A model generated the notes under the pieces. That model was not told where the DNA came from, searched no databases, and saw only the letters and a program-made list of their open reading frames with translations. A program made the position numbers and the translations under genes. From Sunxiuqinia indica (GTDB lineage: Bacteria; Bacteroidota; Bacteroidia; Bacteroidales; Prolixibacteraceae), in the NCBI RefSeq assembly GCF_009847015.1, contig NZ_WVEM01000001.1, forward strand, positions 744,001-808,000: a stretch of DNA of 64,000 nt. Reading direction: 5' to 3'. Shown here piece after piece: positions 1 to 9,370 of this stretch; within the stretch, counting starts at the first letter, position 1; each line of letters opens with the position of its first letter.

Positions 1-120
1 AAAGTATTCATTTGATATTTACCACACTTTCTTTGGCTTATCTCCTCCGATTGCGATTTCTTAGTACATTCAAAAAAAAGAAGAAATCAATAACCAAACT
101 TTCATTTATTTTCAAAACGC

Positions 121-1371
121 ATGATTGGAGTAGTAGGCTTAAGTCATAAATCGGCACCTGTAAGTATTCGTGAGAAATTTGCTCTTACGAAGGAAGAGTA
201 TACCGATTTATCACAAACGATATTGAAAGATAAAAATATTGATGAACTGGTCATCATCTCAACTTGCAACCGGACAGAGTTGTATTTTACCGCCGAAGAA
301 TGTTGCTCTCCAGGAGCTTTCCATATCTTATTTCATTTCCTGAAAGCACATATTCAGGAAGAAGATGCCATTGAATCTCATTTTTACAAATACGAAACTC
401 AAAGTGCCGTTTCGCATTTATTCCATGTAATTTCGGGACTGGAATCAATGGTGTTGGGCGAATATCAAATTGTTTCGCAAGTTAAAGAAGCCATCAATCA
501 TGCCGAAGAGATTGGTTCTGCAGGCAAAATATTGACCCGGCTGTTTTATAAAGCACTGGAAACGGGAAAACAGGTACGCACAAAAACAGCACTTAGTAGC
601 GGAGCATTTTCAGTCAGTTACGCAGCGGTAGAAAAATGCAACAGCATTTTCGAACAACTACCCGATAAAAAGATATTATTGATTGGTGCAGGAGAAACCG
701 GAGAACTGGTTATTAAAAACCTGGCTAAAAAGGGATGTCAAAACATTATTGTCTCCAACCGGACAATGTCAAAAGCTGAAGAACTTGCCGGACGTTTTGG
801 TGGAAGTGCACTGAATTTTAAAGAACTCCAGACTGGTATTCGTGAGGCCGACATCGTGGTCAGTTCAATCACCTGCAAAAAACCGCTGATTACACCCGAT
901 ATGCTTAGCGCGGAGAATACCAATAAGCAAACCGTTTTTATAGACCTTGGCGTACCGCGCAACATCGATCCCAAAGTAGCCGACATTGAAAACATTGCTC
1001 TATACAATGTGGATGACCTAAAGGAAGTGGTTGCCCAAAACATGGAGAAAAAGAAAACCTACATTTCAACTGCCGAAAAAATTATTAAGAAAAAAGCCCA
1101 TGAATATGCCGATTGGTTAAGCGTTCAAAATTTATCTCCGGCCATCCAAAATATCATTATGGGTGTACACGAGATCAATACATCGGAACTGGAAGTCTTC
1201 AGGAAATTTCATAACGAAGAAGAATTCCAGAACATGGAAAAATACGGTAAACATATCGCTGAGAAACTGGTGAAATCGATGATTAAAAACCTAAAAGCCA
1301 TCAGCGATAATGGCCGAAAAACTGAATATATAAAAGTAATAAACGATCTTTTCTCCCCTACTCATGAGTAA
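121..1371 (+). CDS. hemA: Glutamyl-tRNA reductase
   Basis: Reduces glutamyl-tRNA(Glu) to glutamate-1-semialdehyde with NADPH, the first committed step of C5-pathway tetrapyrrole synthesis, in the cytoplasm. The 416-residue protein has the usual length. The active-site segment STCNRTE lies at residues 47-53 with the nucleophile Cys49, and a Rossmann-type NADPH motif (IGAGETGE) lies near residue 190, followed by the helical dimerisation domain. It is the first gene of a six-gene hem cluster and its last bases overlap hemC by 8 nt, which suggests translational coupling. I found no convincing -7 box in the 120 bases upstream that are visible. Identification is firm. Confidence 0.97.
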   Translation: MIGVVGLSHKSAPVSIREKFALTKEEYTDLSQTILKDKNIDELVIISTCNRTELYFTAEECCSPGAFHILFHFLKAHIQEEDAIESHFYKYETQSAVSHLFHVISGLESMVLGEYQIVSQVKEAINHAEEIGSAGKILTRLFYKALETGKQVRTKTALSSGAFSVSYAAVEKCNSIFEQLPDKKILLIGAGETGELVIKNLAKKGCQNIIVSNRTMSKAEELAGRFGGSALNFKELQTGIREADIVVSSITCKKPLITPDMLSAENTNKQTVFIDLGVPRNIDPKVADIENIALYNVDDLKEVVAQNMEKKKTYISTAEKIIKKKAHEYADWLSVQNLSPAIQNIIMGVHEINTSELEVFRKFHNEEEFQNMEKYGKHIAEKLVKSMIKNLKAISDNGRKTEYIKVINDLFSPTHE

Positions 1372-2293
1372 AAAAACAATCAGGATCGGAACCCGTGGAA
1401 GTAAGCTTGCCCTATGGCAAGCAGAGACCGTAAAAAGTGAATTAGAAAAAGCACACCCCTCCGATAATTTCGAGTTAAAAATCATTAAAACCAAAGGGGA
1501 TAAAATTCTGGACGTTGCCCTTTCGAAAATTGGCGATAAAGGACTTTTCACCAAAGAAATTGAACAAGCGCTTTACGACAACGAAATTGATTTGGCTGTC
1601 CACAGCTTAAAAGATCTCCCAACAGAACTCCCCGAAAATTTAATCATCGGTGGCATGTTGGAACGAGCTGAAGTTCGTGATGTTTTTATTTCGAAGGATG
1701 GACGCAAATTGGCTGATTTCACTGCGAAAGATAAAATAGCCACCTCAAGTTTGCGACGCCAATCGCAAGTATTGCATTTCAATCCAGAACTAACAATTGT
1801 TGACATTCGCGGGAATGTAGAAACCCGACTACAGAAAATGAAAGATGGCCATTGCGATGGATTGATTATGGCCGGAGCGGGTATTTTACGTTTAGGGTAT
1901 GACGAAATAATCACTGAGTTTATTGATACCGACGTAATGATTCCGGCGGTTAGTCAGGGAGCCATTGCCATTGAGATTCGTGAAGAAGATGAATTGGTCC
2001 AGTCGCTACTTGATGCCATTACCGATGAGGTCACCCGGACAACAACGTTGGCAGAACGTTCGCTCCTCCGAACACTCGAGGGTGGTTGTCAGGTGCCTGT
2101 AGGGTGCTATTCTGAAATTGATGGGGAGCAAATTACACTCACCGCAATGGTTGCCAGTTTAGATGGAACGAAATTAATCAGAAAATCGGTGAATACCACA
2201 CTGGATGAAGCGTCGGAAAAAGCCATTGAATTAGCCCAGTCCATTTTGGACGATGGTGGTAAAGAAATTCTGGACAGCATCAGGCCCGAGTAA
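1364..2293 (+). CDS. hemC: Hydroxymethylbilane synthase (porphobilinogen deaminase)
   Basis: Polymerises four porphobilinogen molecules into hydroxymethylbilane. The 309-residue protein starts with the family hallmark RIGTRGSKLALWQAE, carries the HSLKDLP segment near residue 82, and has the dipyrromethane cofactor-binding cysteine in LEGGCQVPVG near residue 243. The ATG lies inside the end of hemA (8-nt overlap). HemD follows after 4 bases. Length and motifs agree with a complete functional enzyme. Confidence 0.97.
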   Translation: MSKKTIRIGTRGSKLALWQAETVKSELEKAHPSDNFELKIIKTKGDKILDVALSKIGDKGLFTKEIEQALYDNEIDLAVHSLKDLPTELPENLIIGGMLERAEVRDVFISKDGRKLADFTAKDKIATSSLRRQSQVLHFNPELTIVDIRGNVETRLQKMKDGHCDGLIMAGAGILRLGYDEIITEFIDTDVMIPAVSQGAIAIEIREEDELVQSLLDAITDEVTRTTTLAERSLLRTLEGGCQVPVGCYSEIDGEQITLTAMVASLDGTKLIRKSVNTTLDEASEKAIELAQSILDDGGKEILDSIRPE

Positions 2294-2297
2294 ACAG

Positions 2298-3056
2298 ATG
2301 TCAACAAATGATGAAAGTAACATATTAAAAGACCGAACGGTCATTTGCACTTATCCTCAACGGAAGCACGATCGGTTTTATGAAATGCTTGCTCAAAGCG
2401 GAGCAACCGTACATGCTATGCCACTGATCGAAACCACTTCGATCCCCTTCAAAACAAAGCGAAAACTAACCGATTATGACTGGCTGGTTTTTACCAGCAA
2501 AAATGCGGTACCATCCTTTGTTTCCAATCACCCGGAACTGTCGAATAAAATAGCAGCCATAGGCCTTAAAACAGCCGAAATGCTGATGCAAAAAGGAATC
2601 GTTCCTACTTTTGTAGGATCCGGGAAATCGTCCGGAGACTTTGCCGATGAATTTATGCCAAAGCTCAAAGGAAATGAGCGGATATTATTAATCCTTGGAA
2701 ATATGGCCAAGGACATGCTACTGCATAAATTCAAACAAAAGGCGAATGTAGAGCGGGTTAACGTTTATGAAACCCGCTTTGTCCAATCCGTTGATCCAAG
2801 AATCCTTAATTTAGTCGAATCCAATCAATACGATGCACTAATTGCGACCAGTCCTTCGGCTGTAAAAGCGCTGGTTGAAAAGATAAAAATAAGTCCAAGG
2901 CAATTACGTTTCATCAGTATTGGAAAAACAACGACCGCTGCGATCAACGAATATCAAGCTGTAGTACTGGCAACAGCAAAAAAGCCAAGTTATTTGGGAT
3001 TAGCAGAAACAACCATTCAGTATTTAAAATCGAATAAAACGACCATAAAAGACTAA
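2298..3056 (+). CDS. hemD: Uroporphyrinogen-III synthase
   Basis: Closes and isomerises hydroxymethylbilane to uroporphyrinogen III. HemD sequences are poorly conserved and the call rests on weak motifs (DWLVFTSKNAV near residue 58, ATSPSAVKAL near residue 190) plus its position between hemC and hemB. A longer reading frame opens at 2253 inside hemC, but the ATG at 2298, just after the hemC stop, gives a 252-residue protein of normal HemD length and begins MSTNDESN. HemB begins 4 bases after its stop. Confidence 0.9.
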   Translation: MSTNDESNILKDRTVICTYPQRKHDRFYEMLAQSGATVHAMPLIETTSIPFKTKRKLTDYDWLVFTSKNAVPSFVSNHPELSNKIAAIGLKTAEMLMQKGIVPTFVGSGKSSGDFADEFMPKLKGNERILLILGNMAKDMLLHKFKQKANVERVNVYETRFVQSVDPRILNLVESNQYDALIATSPSAVKALVEKIKISPRQLRFISIGKTTTAAINEYQAVVLATAKKPSYLGLAETTIQYLKSNKTTIKD

Positions 3057-3060
3057 CAAT

Positions 3061-4053
3061 ATGAGCTTTCCAATTACACGACTCAGAAGATTAAGAAAAA
3101 CAGCAGCCATCAGAAATATGGTGCGCGAAACCGAAGTGAACCGCGATGATTTAATTATGCCTTACTTCGTAGTTCCCGGCGAAAATATCAGTAATCCAAT
3201 CAAATCAATGCCGGGCAACTTTCAATTGTCGGTTGACTTGTTGGTGAAAGAAGTCAAAGACCTGGTTGAGCGAACAGGCGTCGATAAAATCTTACTTTTC
3301 GGTATTCCTGCCGAGAAAGATGAAACCGGAGCAGTGGCTTGCCAGCATGATGCAATTGTACCGCAAGCCATTCGGGCTATTAAAGCCGAACTACCTGAGG
3401 TGGTTATCGTGGCTGATGTTTGCAACTGCGAATACACCAAACACGGACACTGCGGAACCATTGTAGATGGGGATGTGGACAATGACAGCACGCTGAAAAC
3501 ACTGGCAGCACAGTCTGTTACTCTGGCGAAATCCGGTGCTGATATTATTGCACCAAGCGATATGATGGATGGTCGTGTAGCTGCCATCCGCACAGCATTG
3601 GATGACAATGGCTTTCAAAATACACCAATCATGGCATATTCGGCCAAATATGCATCGGGCTTTTACGGACCTTTCCGCGATGCTGCAGACAGTGCCCCCC
3701 AATTTGGCGACCGGAATACCTACCAGATGGATCCGGCCAACGGCGATGAAGCCCTTCGCGAAGTGGAAACCGACCTGGAAGAAGGAGCCGACATGGTGAT
3801 GGTCAAGCCTGCACTAAGCTATATGGATATCATCAGCCGGGTGAAAATGACCTATAATGTACCGGTAGTGGCCTACAATGTAAGTGGCGAATTTTCGATG
3901 GTAAAAGCGGCGGCTGCCAATGGCTGGATTGACGAGCAACGACTGATCAAAGAAATACTGACTTCACTGAAACGCGCAGGTGCTGATGTGATTATCACCT
4001 ACCACGCCAAAGAGTTTGTTTTAAGTGAACTTGAAAAAGGAAACCGGGTGTAA
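3061..4053 (+). CDS. hemB: Delta-aminolevulinic acid dehydratase (porphobilinogen synthase)
   Basis: Condenses two 5-aminolevulinate molecules to porphobilinogen. The 330-residue protein shows the cysteine-rich metal site ADVCNCEYTKHGHCG (residues about 118-132), which is the zinc-dependent type. The two Schiff-base lysines are visible in SAKYASGFYGPFRDAA and MVKPALSYMD. It sits inside the hem cluster directly after hemD, although in pathway order it acts before hemC. Confidence 0.97.
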   Translation: MSFPITRLRRLRKTAAIRNMVRETEVNRDDLIMPYFVVPGENISNPIKSMPGNFQLSVDLLVKEVKDLVERTGVDKILLFGIPAEKDETGAVACQHDAIVPQAIRAIKAELPEVVIVADVCNCEYTKHGHCGTIVDGDVDNDSTLKTLAAQSVTLAKSGADIIAPSDMMDGRVAAIRTALDDNGFQNTPIMAYSAKYASGFYGPFRDAADSAPQFGDRNTYQMDPANGDEALREVETDLEEGADMVMVKPALSYMDIISRVKMTYNVPVVAYNVSGEFSMVKAAAANGWIDEQRLIKEILTSLKRAGADVIITYHAKEFVLSELEKGNRV

Positions 4054-4061
4054 GTAACGGG

Positions 4062-4112
4062 ACACTTGAAACCTTGAACCCGAAACTTTAAACTCAAAAC
4101 ACTGAACTTCAA
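4062..4112 (+). repeat. Degenerate GAAAC/GAACT spacer between hemB and hemL
   Basis: The spacer between hemB and hemL is made of imperfect short units of about 6-8 bases (ACTTGAAACC, TTGAACC, CGAAACT, TTAAACT, CAAAACA, CTGAACT, TCAAATG) that run right up to the start codon. It is nearly free of C/G secondary structure and reads as a low-complexity tandem repeat. I see no terminator or promoter in it, so hemL is probably cotranscribed with hemB. Confidence 0.5.
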
Positions 4113-5405
4113 ATGATGACATACGAAAAAAGCATACAAGCATTCGAAAAAGCAAAAAAAAGAATACCCGGAGGCGTTAATTCTCCCGTTCGTGCATTTA
4201 AAAGCGTAGATGCCGATCCGGTATTTATTGCCAAAGCCAAAGGTGCAAAAGTGTGGGATATTGATGGTAACGAATACCTCGACTTTGTATCCTCCTGGGG
4301 ACCGCTAATCCTGGGACATGCCAACGACAAAATTGTTAAAGCAGTGCAACAAGCTGCGGAGCTGGGAACCAGCTATGGTGCCCCTACCCTCATCGAGAAT
4401 GAAATGGCCGAGCTGATTGTCAGCATGGTTCCTTCGATCGATAAAGTTCGCATGGTGAACTCCGGAACGGAAGCAACCATGAGTGCGCTGCGATTGGCCC
4501 GCGGATTCACCGGCCGGGATAAGGTGGTGAAGTTTGCCGGCTGTTTCCACGGACATGCCGACAGTTTCTTAATTAAAGCCGGATCGGGTGCCATTACCCT
4601 CGGATTGCCTGATAGCCCGGGAGTAACTAAAGCGACAGCAAAAGACACACTAACGGCAGATTACAACAATCTCGAATCGGTTGAAAAGCTTTTTAAAGAA
4701 CACGGCGACCATATTGCGGCCATTATTCTGGAGCCGGTAGCCGGAAACATGGGAGTTGTACTTCCGGAAGAAGGTTTTCTGAAAGGCTTGAAAAAAATAA
4801 CTCAACAATACGGTGCACTGCTTATTTTTGATGAAGTGATTACCGGATTCCGATTATCGGCCGGAGGTGCTCAACAACGCTTTGGTGTGGAACCAGACCT
4901 GACAACCCTCGGTAAAATTATTGGCGGAGGTCTGCCTGTTGGAGCGTATGGCGGACGCGAAGAAATTATGAATCAACTGGCACCTGATGGTCCGGTTTAT
5001 CAAGCCGGAACACTATCCGGAAACCCATTGGCCATGGCTGCCGGCCTGGTCATGTTAACAACCTTGAAAAAGAATCCTTCGATATACGAAGAGCTGGAAC
5101 GTAAGGCGGCCAAACTGGAAGCCGGGCTAAGAGCCAATCTCGAAAAAACAGGCGTGTCGGGTGTTATTAATCGCATGGGGTCGATGATGACCTTGTTCTT
5201 CACCGAAAATGAAACCGTGAAAAGCTTCGAGGATGCGATGACTTCTGATACCTCTAAATATGCCAGCTATTTCAAGAAGTCGTTGGAAAGCGGGATCTAT
5301 TTGGCTCCATCGCAATTTGAGTGCCTGTTTGTATCTGACGCTCACACCGACGAAGATATCGAGACAATCATTGCGGCTAACGAAAAAGCCTTAAGAAGTC
5401 TGTAA
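4113..5405 (+). CDS. hemL: Glutamate-1-semialdehyde 2,1-aminomutase
   Basis: PLP enzyme that converts glutamate-1-semialdehyde to 5-aminolevulinate, the step after HemA. The 430-residue protein has family hallmarks: [10 protein letters not shown] near residue 20, [16 protein letters not shown] for the PLP phosphate, and the catalytic lysine in [34 protein letters not shown] follows. Two adjacent ATGs (4113 and 4116) are possible starts. Its presence with hemA shows the C5 route, not the Shemin route. Confidence 0.96.
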   Translation: MMTYEKSIQAFEKAKKRIPGGVNSPVRAFKSVDADPVFIAKAKGAKVWDIDGNEYLDFVSSWGPLILGHANDKIVKAVQQAAELGTSYGAPTLIENEMAELIVSMVPSIDKVRMVNSGTEATMSALRLARGFTGRDKVVKFAGCFHGHADSFLIKAGSGAITLGLPDSPGVTKATAKDTLTADYNNLESVEKLFKEHGDHIAAIILEPVAGNMGVVLPEEGFLKGLKKITQQYGALLIFDEVITGFRLSAGGAQQRFGVEPDLTTLGKIIGGGLPVGAYGGREEIMNQLAPDGPVYQAGTLSGNPLAMAAGLVMLTTLKKNPSIYEELERKAAKLEAGLRANLEKTGVSGVINRMGSMMTLFFTENETVKSFEDAMTSDTSKYASYFKKSLESGIYLAPSQFECLFVSDAHTDEDIETIIAANEKALRSL

Positions 5406-5488
5406 TCCGCAAATTGAAATCATAGCTTGGAGGGCAATATTCAGGATTCAGTACTCCCCTCTCATTTCTCACGACTAAATACGAAACA

Positions 5489-6511
5489 ATGCAATCACTA
5501 TTTTTAGATACACTTCAAGGGAAAAAAACAGAACGCCCTCCGGTATGGTTTATGCGCCAGGCCGGACGGGTTTTGCCCAACTATAATCAACTGAAGGAAA
5601 AATACACCTTCCGCGAGTTGATGGATGATGCCAAGCTGGCTGCAGAAGTCACCCTGATGCCTATTCAGGATTTGGGCGTTGATGCCGCCATCCTGTTTTC
5701 CGACATTTTGGTGATTCCGAATGCCATGGGTATGGAACTGGAATTCACCGACCATGGACCGGTATTCAACAAGCCATTAAAAGGGCTGAGCAAACCGGCC
5801 GATCACCTGAATCCTGATCCTGCCAAATTGGAATATATCTACGGAGCGATTGATGAGATTATTCGTCAACGACCTGCGAATATCCCGTTAATTGGCTTTT
5901 GTGGGGCACCGCTAACCACCATGTGTTACATGTTGCAGGGCTTCAGCTCCAATCCCAACTTCCCCGATGCCATCAAATTTCTGTTTCAACATAAAAAGGA
6001 AGCCAAGCGGCTAATTGACGCAATTGCTGATTTTTCGGTCATCTATGCGAAAAAGCAAGTGGAGCATGGCATCAGTGCATTCCAGTTGTTCGAAACGCAT
6101 GCCAACCTCATTCCGGTGGAGCTGTACAACGAACTGTTTATGCCGGCGGTCGTAAAAATTAGTCGTGCTGTACGCGAAACCGGCACGCCATTTATCTTTT
6201 TCCCAAAAGGCTTTGGTACCGGTTTGAAATACATGACCCCGGATATTGCTGATTTTGTAAGCATCGACTGGCAAATGCCGATTGAAGATGCCCGCGAGAT
6301 TGTACACGCCGAAGTTGGTTTGCAGGGAAATCTTGATCCACGACACCTGTACGCCAGCCAGGAAGAGATTGCGCTGGAATTGGAGAAATACAAACCATTT
6401 TTCCAGAAGAACAGCAAATGGATTTTCAACCTGGGACACGGATTTTTACCGGACATTCCGTACGAAAATGCCAAGTTTGTGGTCGATTGGATAAAAAGTA
6501 CCAAGTGGTAA
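5489..6511 (+). CDS. hemE: Uroporphyrinogen decarboxylase
   Basis: Decarboxylates the four acetate side chains of uroporphyrinogen III to give coproporphyrinogen III. The 340-residue protein has the signature RPPVWFMRQAGRVLPNY near the N-terminus, the catalytic aspartate region FSDILVIP, and the C-terminal LGHGFLPDIPYENA segment. It ends the hem cluster; hemN, hemG, hemQ and hemH are not in this window, so the later heme steps must be encoded elsewhere. An 83-bp spacer without obvious terminator separates it from hemL. Confidence 0.96.
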   Translation: MQSLFLDTLQGKKTERPPVWFMRQAGRVLPNYNQLKEKYTFRELMDDAKLAAEVTLMPIQDLGVDAAILFSDILVIPNAMGMELEFTDHGPVFNKPLKGLSKPADHLNPDPAKLEYIYGAIDEIIRQRPANIPLIGFCGAPLTTMCYMLQGFSSNPNFPDAIKFLFQHKKEAKRLIDAIADFSVIYAKKQVEHGISAFQLFETHANLIPVELYNELFMPAVVKISRAVRETGTPFIFFPKGFGTGLKYMTPDIADFVSIDWQMPIEDAREIVHAEVGLQGNLDPRHLYASQEEIALELEKYKPFFQKNSKWIFNLGHGFLPDIPYENAKFVVDWIKSTKW

Positions 6512-6900
6512 AACCCGACTAGTTGTAACAAACTGTTCTTATTGCGGGCATTCCATTAAGGTGAACGGATAGGAACCGGATGATGTCTGAAACCTTGGTA
6601 TTTGCGTCTTCTGCTATCCATTTTTATCCCGTATTCAAGCGAAGGCCGGAATCTGTCGGCGTATTAGTCCAAACTTTGTTTTGATTTCAGCTTAGCCCGG
6701 CTACTAATCCTGCCCGGTAAAAAGCAACCACCTCCCGGACTAAAGCCCGGACTCCTCCATCAAACAGGAGGAGAATTGGGGAGCGGGATTTATCAGTTTG
6801 CGATATGAGCTTGTCATTTTTACGCGAAACGGCTCAAAACGGCAATGCGCAAGGGAGAACAGCCACAAAATACTTAACTAACTGAAAAACAAGCCTCCCC
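6512..6900. other. Intergenic stretch without a recognisable gene
   Basis: About 390 bases after hemE with no credible ORF. It holds a fragment (6740-6752, CTAAAGCCCGGAC) that is identical in inverted orientation to part of the palindromic element at 18774-18867. This is followed by a 7-bp hairpin (6752-6758 with 6767-6773, CTCCTCC/GGAGGAG). I read it as a decayed copy of the same dispersed palindromic element. No clear rho-independent terminator for the hem operon was found here. Confidence 0.5.
6740..6773. repeat. Remnant of palindromic element related to 18774-18867
   Basis: The 13-mer CTAAAGCCCGGAC (6740-6752) is the exact reverse complement of 18850-18862. As in the second copy, the shared arm lies next to a second inverted repeat, here CTCCTCC (6752-6758) pairing with GGAGGAG (6767-6773). 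The outer arm on the right is missing, so this copy looks truncated. Confidence 0.5.
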
Positions 6901-6906
6901 CATGGC

Positions 6907-7198
6907 GTGGGTGAAGGTTTCAAACGCGTTTTATTGCGCCACCATTCGCATGGAGATGGTTTCAAACGCGTTTTCTTGCGCCACCATTCGCATGGAGAAG
7001 GGATCAAACGTGTTTTCTTGCGTCACCGTTCGCATGGAGAAGGGATCAAACATGTTTGGAGGCACCACCATTCGCATGGAGAAGGTTTCGAACGTGTTTG
7101 GAGGCACCACCACGGCCATGGGCATCGAAAAAAACGTGTTTTCTTGCAATCTCATGCGCATGGAGAAGCTATCAAACGCATTTCAACGTAAAGCCACG
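6907..7198. repeat. Tandem array with exact 42-bp period, about seven units
   Basis: Unit boundaries judged by the recurring TTCAAACG/ATCAAACG motif fall at 6919, 6961, 7003, 7045, 7087, 7129 and 7171, that is exactly 42 bases apart with no insertions or deletions although the units differ by many substitutions. A typical unit contains CAAACGCGTTTTCTTGCG and CACCATTCGCATGGAGA. Because 42 is a multiple of 3 the array is open in all forward frames (GTG 6907 to 7191, ATG 6902 to 7288) and in one reverse frame. The 6907 frame would encode a His/Arg-rich 14-residue repeat of the type GFKRVFLRHHSHGE. I do not recognise this as a known protein and leave its coding status open. Confidence 0.8.
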
Positions 7199-7456
7199 CA
7201 AGCCCGCAACCTCGAAAATCCGGTTGATCCAACAAGTCGTTCAATGGACACCAGTACAAACGCTGTATGTAATGGTTCCACCCAGTAGTTGGAAGTAGCT
7301 TGGCGAATCTCCTTCCTGACTTTCAGAAGGGCGACAAGCAACAATTAAGCTGGCATTATACCGTTTAACTCATCCGATTCATCCGACTAAAAACAGGTTC
7401 GCCCCTCCATTCTGCAGGCTCGTCATCTTATAGTTTTCGGTTTCGTGTTGCCACGC
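7199..7456. other. Intergenic stretch, nothing recognised
   Basis: The bases between the 42-bp array and the promoter of the next gene contain no ORF that I can support and no strong hairpin. A short direct repeat CATCCGA/T-CATCCGA occurs near 7371-7386. Confidence 0.4.
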
Positions 7457-7464
7457 TAGTTTTG
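7457..7464 (+). promoter_or_regulatory. Bacteroidota -7 box (TAGTTTTG)
   Basis: Perfect match to TAnnTTTG, 39 bases upstream of the ATG at 7504. No clear TTG -33 element was found at the usual distance. Confidence 0.5.
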
Positions 7465-7503
7465 AAGTGAAATTTAAAACAAACACGTTAAACAATTGAA
7501 ACG

Positions 7504-8139
7504 ATGAAAACAAAAGCGATTTTTTTAAGCCTGTTATTTTTAGTGCTGTGCATAATCTCAACGGCACAGGAAACAAACAACAATTACCTTTTCAGCTATA
7601 AAGGGAAGAAAAAAGAACACACCGTGGGCATGTACGGAAGCCTTGGGGGAACCTACTCAACGGTGATGGACGAATCGGCCAGCTGGCTCACTGCCCGTGT
7701 TGGCGTAGTGATTGACGAACACTGGGGAATTGGGCTGGCTCATAGTGCGCTGAATTACGACCACGAGTTAAGCCAGCTGGTAACGGATGGAACTTACCGT
7801 TTGCAAGGAGCCTATTCGGGCATGTTTTTAGAATACCTCGTTCCTTTAAAAAACTGGGGGAAACTAAGCTTTTCATGGACCACTGGCATGGGTTTACTGT
7901 TCTATCAGTACGATAAAGAATACCGCAAAGAGTTGACCTGGACAGATGAATACATTGATGCCGAACGTTTTGCAGCCAATGAGTTTGGAGCCGAATTTAT
8001 GGTTCATGTGGCCGGCAACTGGTGGGTTGGCCTCGAAGGATCGTATCGGAATACGTCGCCCATAAAAATGCTGGGTGTTGAAGAAGATGTATTGCAGAAA
8101 TTCAATACCGGTATCACTGTTCGATATGGTATATTTTAA
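7504..8139 (+). CDS. Predicted outer-membrane beta-barrel protein
   Basis: A 211-residue protein of unknown function. Residues 1-21 form a typical signal peptide ending in STAQ before the mature sequence. The rest is rich in alternating aromatic and polar residues with Gly (for example GMYGSLGGTYSTV, WWVGLEGSYRNTSP) and ends in an aromatic residue (TVRYGIF). This is the pattern of small outer-membrane barrels of the OmpA/porin-like families in Bacteroidota. It stands alone between a -7 box (7457) and a terminator (8150-8189). I cannot assign a ligand or role. Confidence 0.75.
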   Translation: MKTKAIFLSLLFLVLCIISTAQETNNNYLFSYKGKKKEHTVGMYGSLGGTYSTVMDESASWLTARVGVVIDEHWGIGLAHSALNYDHELSQLVTDGTYRLQGAYSGMFLEYLVPLKNWGKLSFSWTTGMGLLFYQYDKEYRKELTWTDEYIDAERFAANEFGAEFMVHVAGNWWVGLEGSYRNTSPIKMLGVEEDVLQKFNTGITVRYGIF

Positions 8140-8149
8140 ACGAAATAAC

Positions 8150-8189
8150 AAATCCGGTTTGTGACCGACTAGGCATGAACCGGATTTTT
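8150..8189 (+). terminator. Rho-independent terminator
   Basis: Ten-base inverted repeat AAATCCGGTT (8150-8159) and AACCGGATTT (8178-8187), with the A/T ends of the stem forming a short T-run. It lies directly after the barrel gene at 7504. Confidence 0.7.
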
Positions 8190-8281
8190 AATCAATCTAT
8201 TTTGATAATCGGGAGCGGGTTTTTCATTTTTGTGTAATTTTAAAGCAAAACCAATTCTCCCATAAGGTGAACCAATACGCT

Positions 8282-9370
8282 ATGCCTCTTCAGCCAATCA
8301 ACCAGCTTTTTCCATTCAAAAGGCTATTCCGCTTACTGCTCGGACTGGCCGTTGGTGTGCAACTGATTATTATCACTTACAACCACTTCACGGGCTATTA
8401 CCCGGTGAATGATCTTGGCCATTTTGGTATTCGATTGATTTACAATTCATTTTTAAGTCTCCTTTCGGCGTTCATGGTGGCTTACCCCAACTTATTTGTT
8501 ATCCGCCACCTCAATTACCGACTTCCCTGGAGTACGGCAAACACAATCAAACGGCTGATCATTCAATTGTCGTTAACCGTAATTATAGCAGTCGTTATTT
8601 CAACCATTATAACCCTTACAGCATACTGGATTAGTGCCTACACCAACGAGCTCAATGCGGTGCTCATCAAAAATGCCCTGATTTATGCGGTCGTCAACCT
8701 GCTGTTGATGATTGTTCTGGAGGCTCGTATCTATTTTTTCGAGTACAACCAAACACGAGTGAAAGCAAGCATGCTCGAACAGGAACTTTCGCAAATAAAA
8801 TATGAAATGCTTAAGCAGCAAATCAATCCACATTTCATGTTTAATAGTTTGAATGTGTTATCGGGATTAATTGAAAGCGATTCGAAGAAGGCCCAGCAAT
8901 TTGTTGATGAGTTTGCCCTGATTTATCGGTATGTGCTGGAAACCATTGAGCAACCCATTGTAAGTTTGAAAGAAGAACTGGCTTTTATACAATCATACTT
9001 TAACTTACAGCAGATGCGTTATGGCGAGTCTCTTTCGCTGGAAATAGATGTTTCATCTGAATTTTTGAGCTGGTTGCTTCCGCCACTTTCGTTGCAGGTG
9101 GTGCTGGAGAATGCCATCAAACACAACATCATCAACGAGAATAAGCCCTTAACCATTTCGGTGGCTACAGCCGAAGGCACACTTGTCATTAAAAACAAGC
9201 TTCAGCCCAGGTTTTCGCAAAGCAAATCAACCGGAATTGGACAAAGCAATGTCACAAAACGCTATGCCTTGATCGGCCAGCGAGTACCTCGTTTTATTGT
9301 GAAAAATAACTGCTATCAAGTTGAACTGCCACTTTTAAAACCAGACGATTATGCGCGTATTGATCATTGA
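8282..9370 (+). CDS. LytS/YpdA-type sensor histidine kinase
   Basis: Membrane sensor kinase of the His_kinase (PF06580) plus GHKL ATPase type. Four hydrophobic segments fill roughly the first 150 residues. A short coiled stretch follows, then the phospho-acceptor block QQINPHFMFNSLNVLSGLI. The ATP-binding N-box VLENAIKHNI and a G-box-like STGIGQSNV come next. A GTG at 8267 is an alternative start that would add five residues; I prefer the ATG at 8282. The 3' end overlaps the response regulator by 20 nt, so the two form a translationally coupled two-component pair. The signal sensed is unknown. Confidence 0.9.
   Translation: MPLQPINQLFPFKRLFRLLLGLAVGVQLIIITYNHFTGYYPVNDLGHFGIRLIYNSFLSLLSAFMVAYPNLFVIRHLNYRLPWSTANTIKRLIIQLSLTVIIAVVISTIITLTAYWISAYTNELNAVLIKNALIYAVVNLLLMIVLEARIYFFEYNQTRVKASMLEQELSQIKYEMLKQQINPHFMFNSLNVLSGLIESDSKKAQQFVDEFALIYRYVLETIEQPIVSLKEELAFIQSYFNLQQMRYGESLSLEIDVSSEFLSWLLPPLSLQVVLENAIKHNIINENKPLTISVATAEGTLVIKNKLQPRFSQSKSTGIGQSNVTKRYALIGQRVPRFIVKNNCYQVELPLLKPDDYARIDH

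Noticed and set aside
6907-7198. CRISPR-like direct repeats
   Set aside because: The 42-bp units are contiguous and similar over their whole length; there are no unique spacers and no cas genes nearby.
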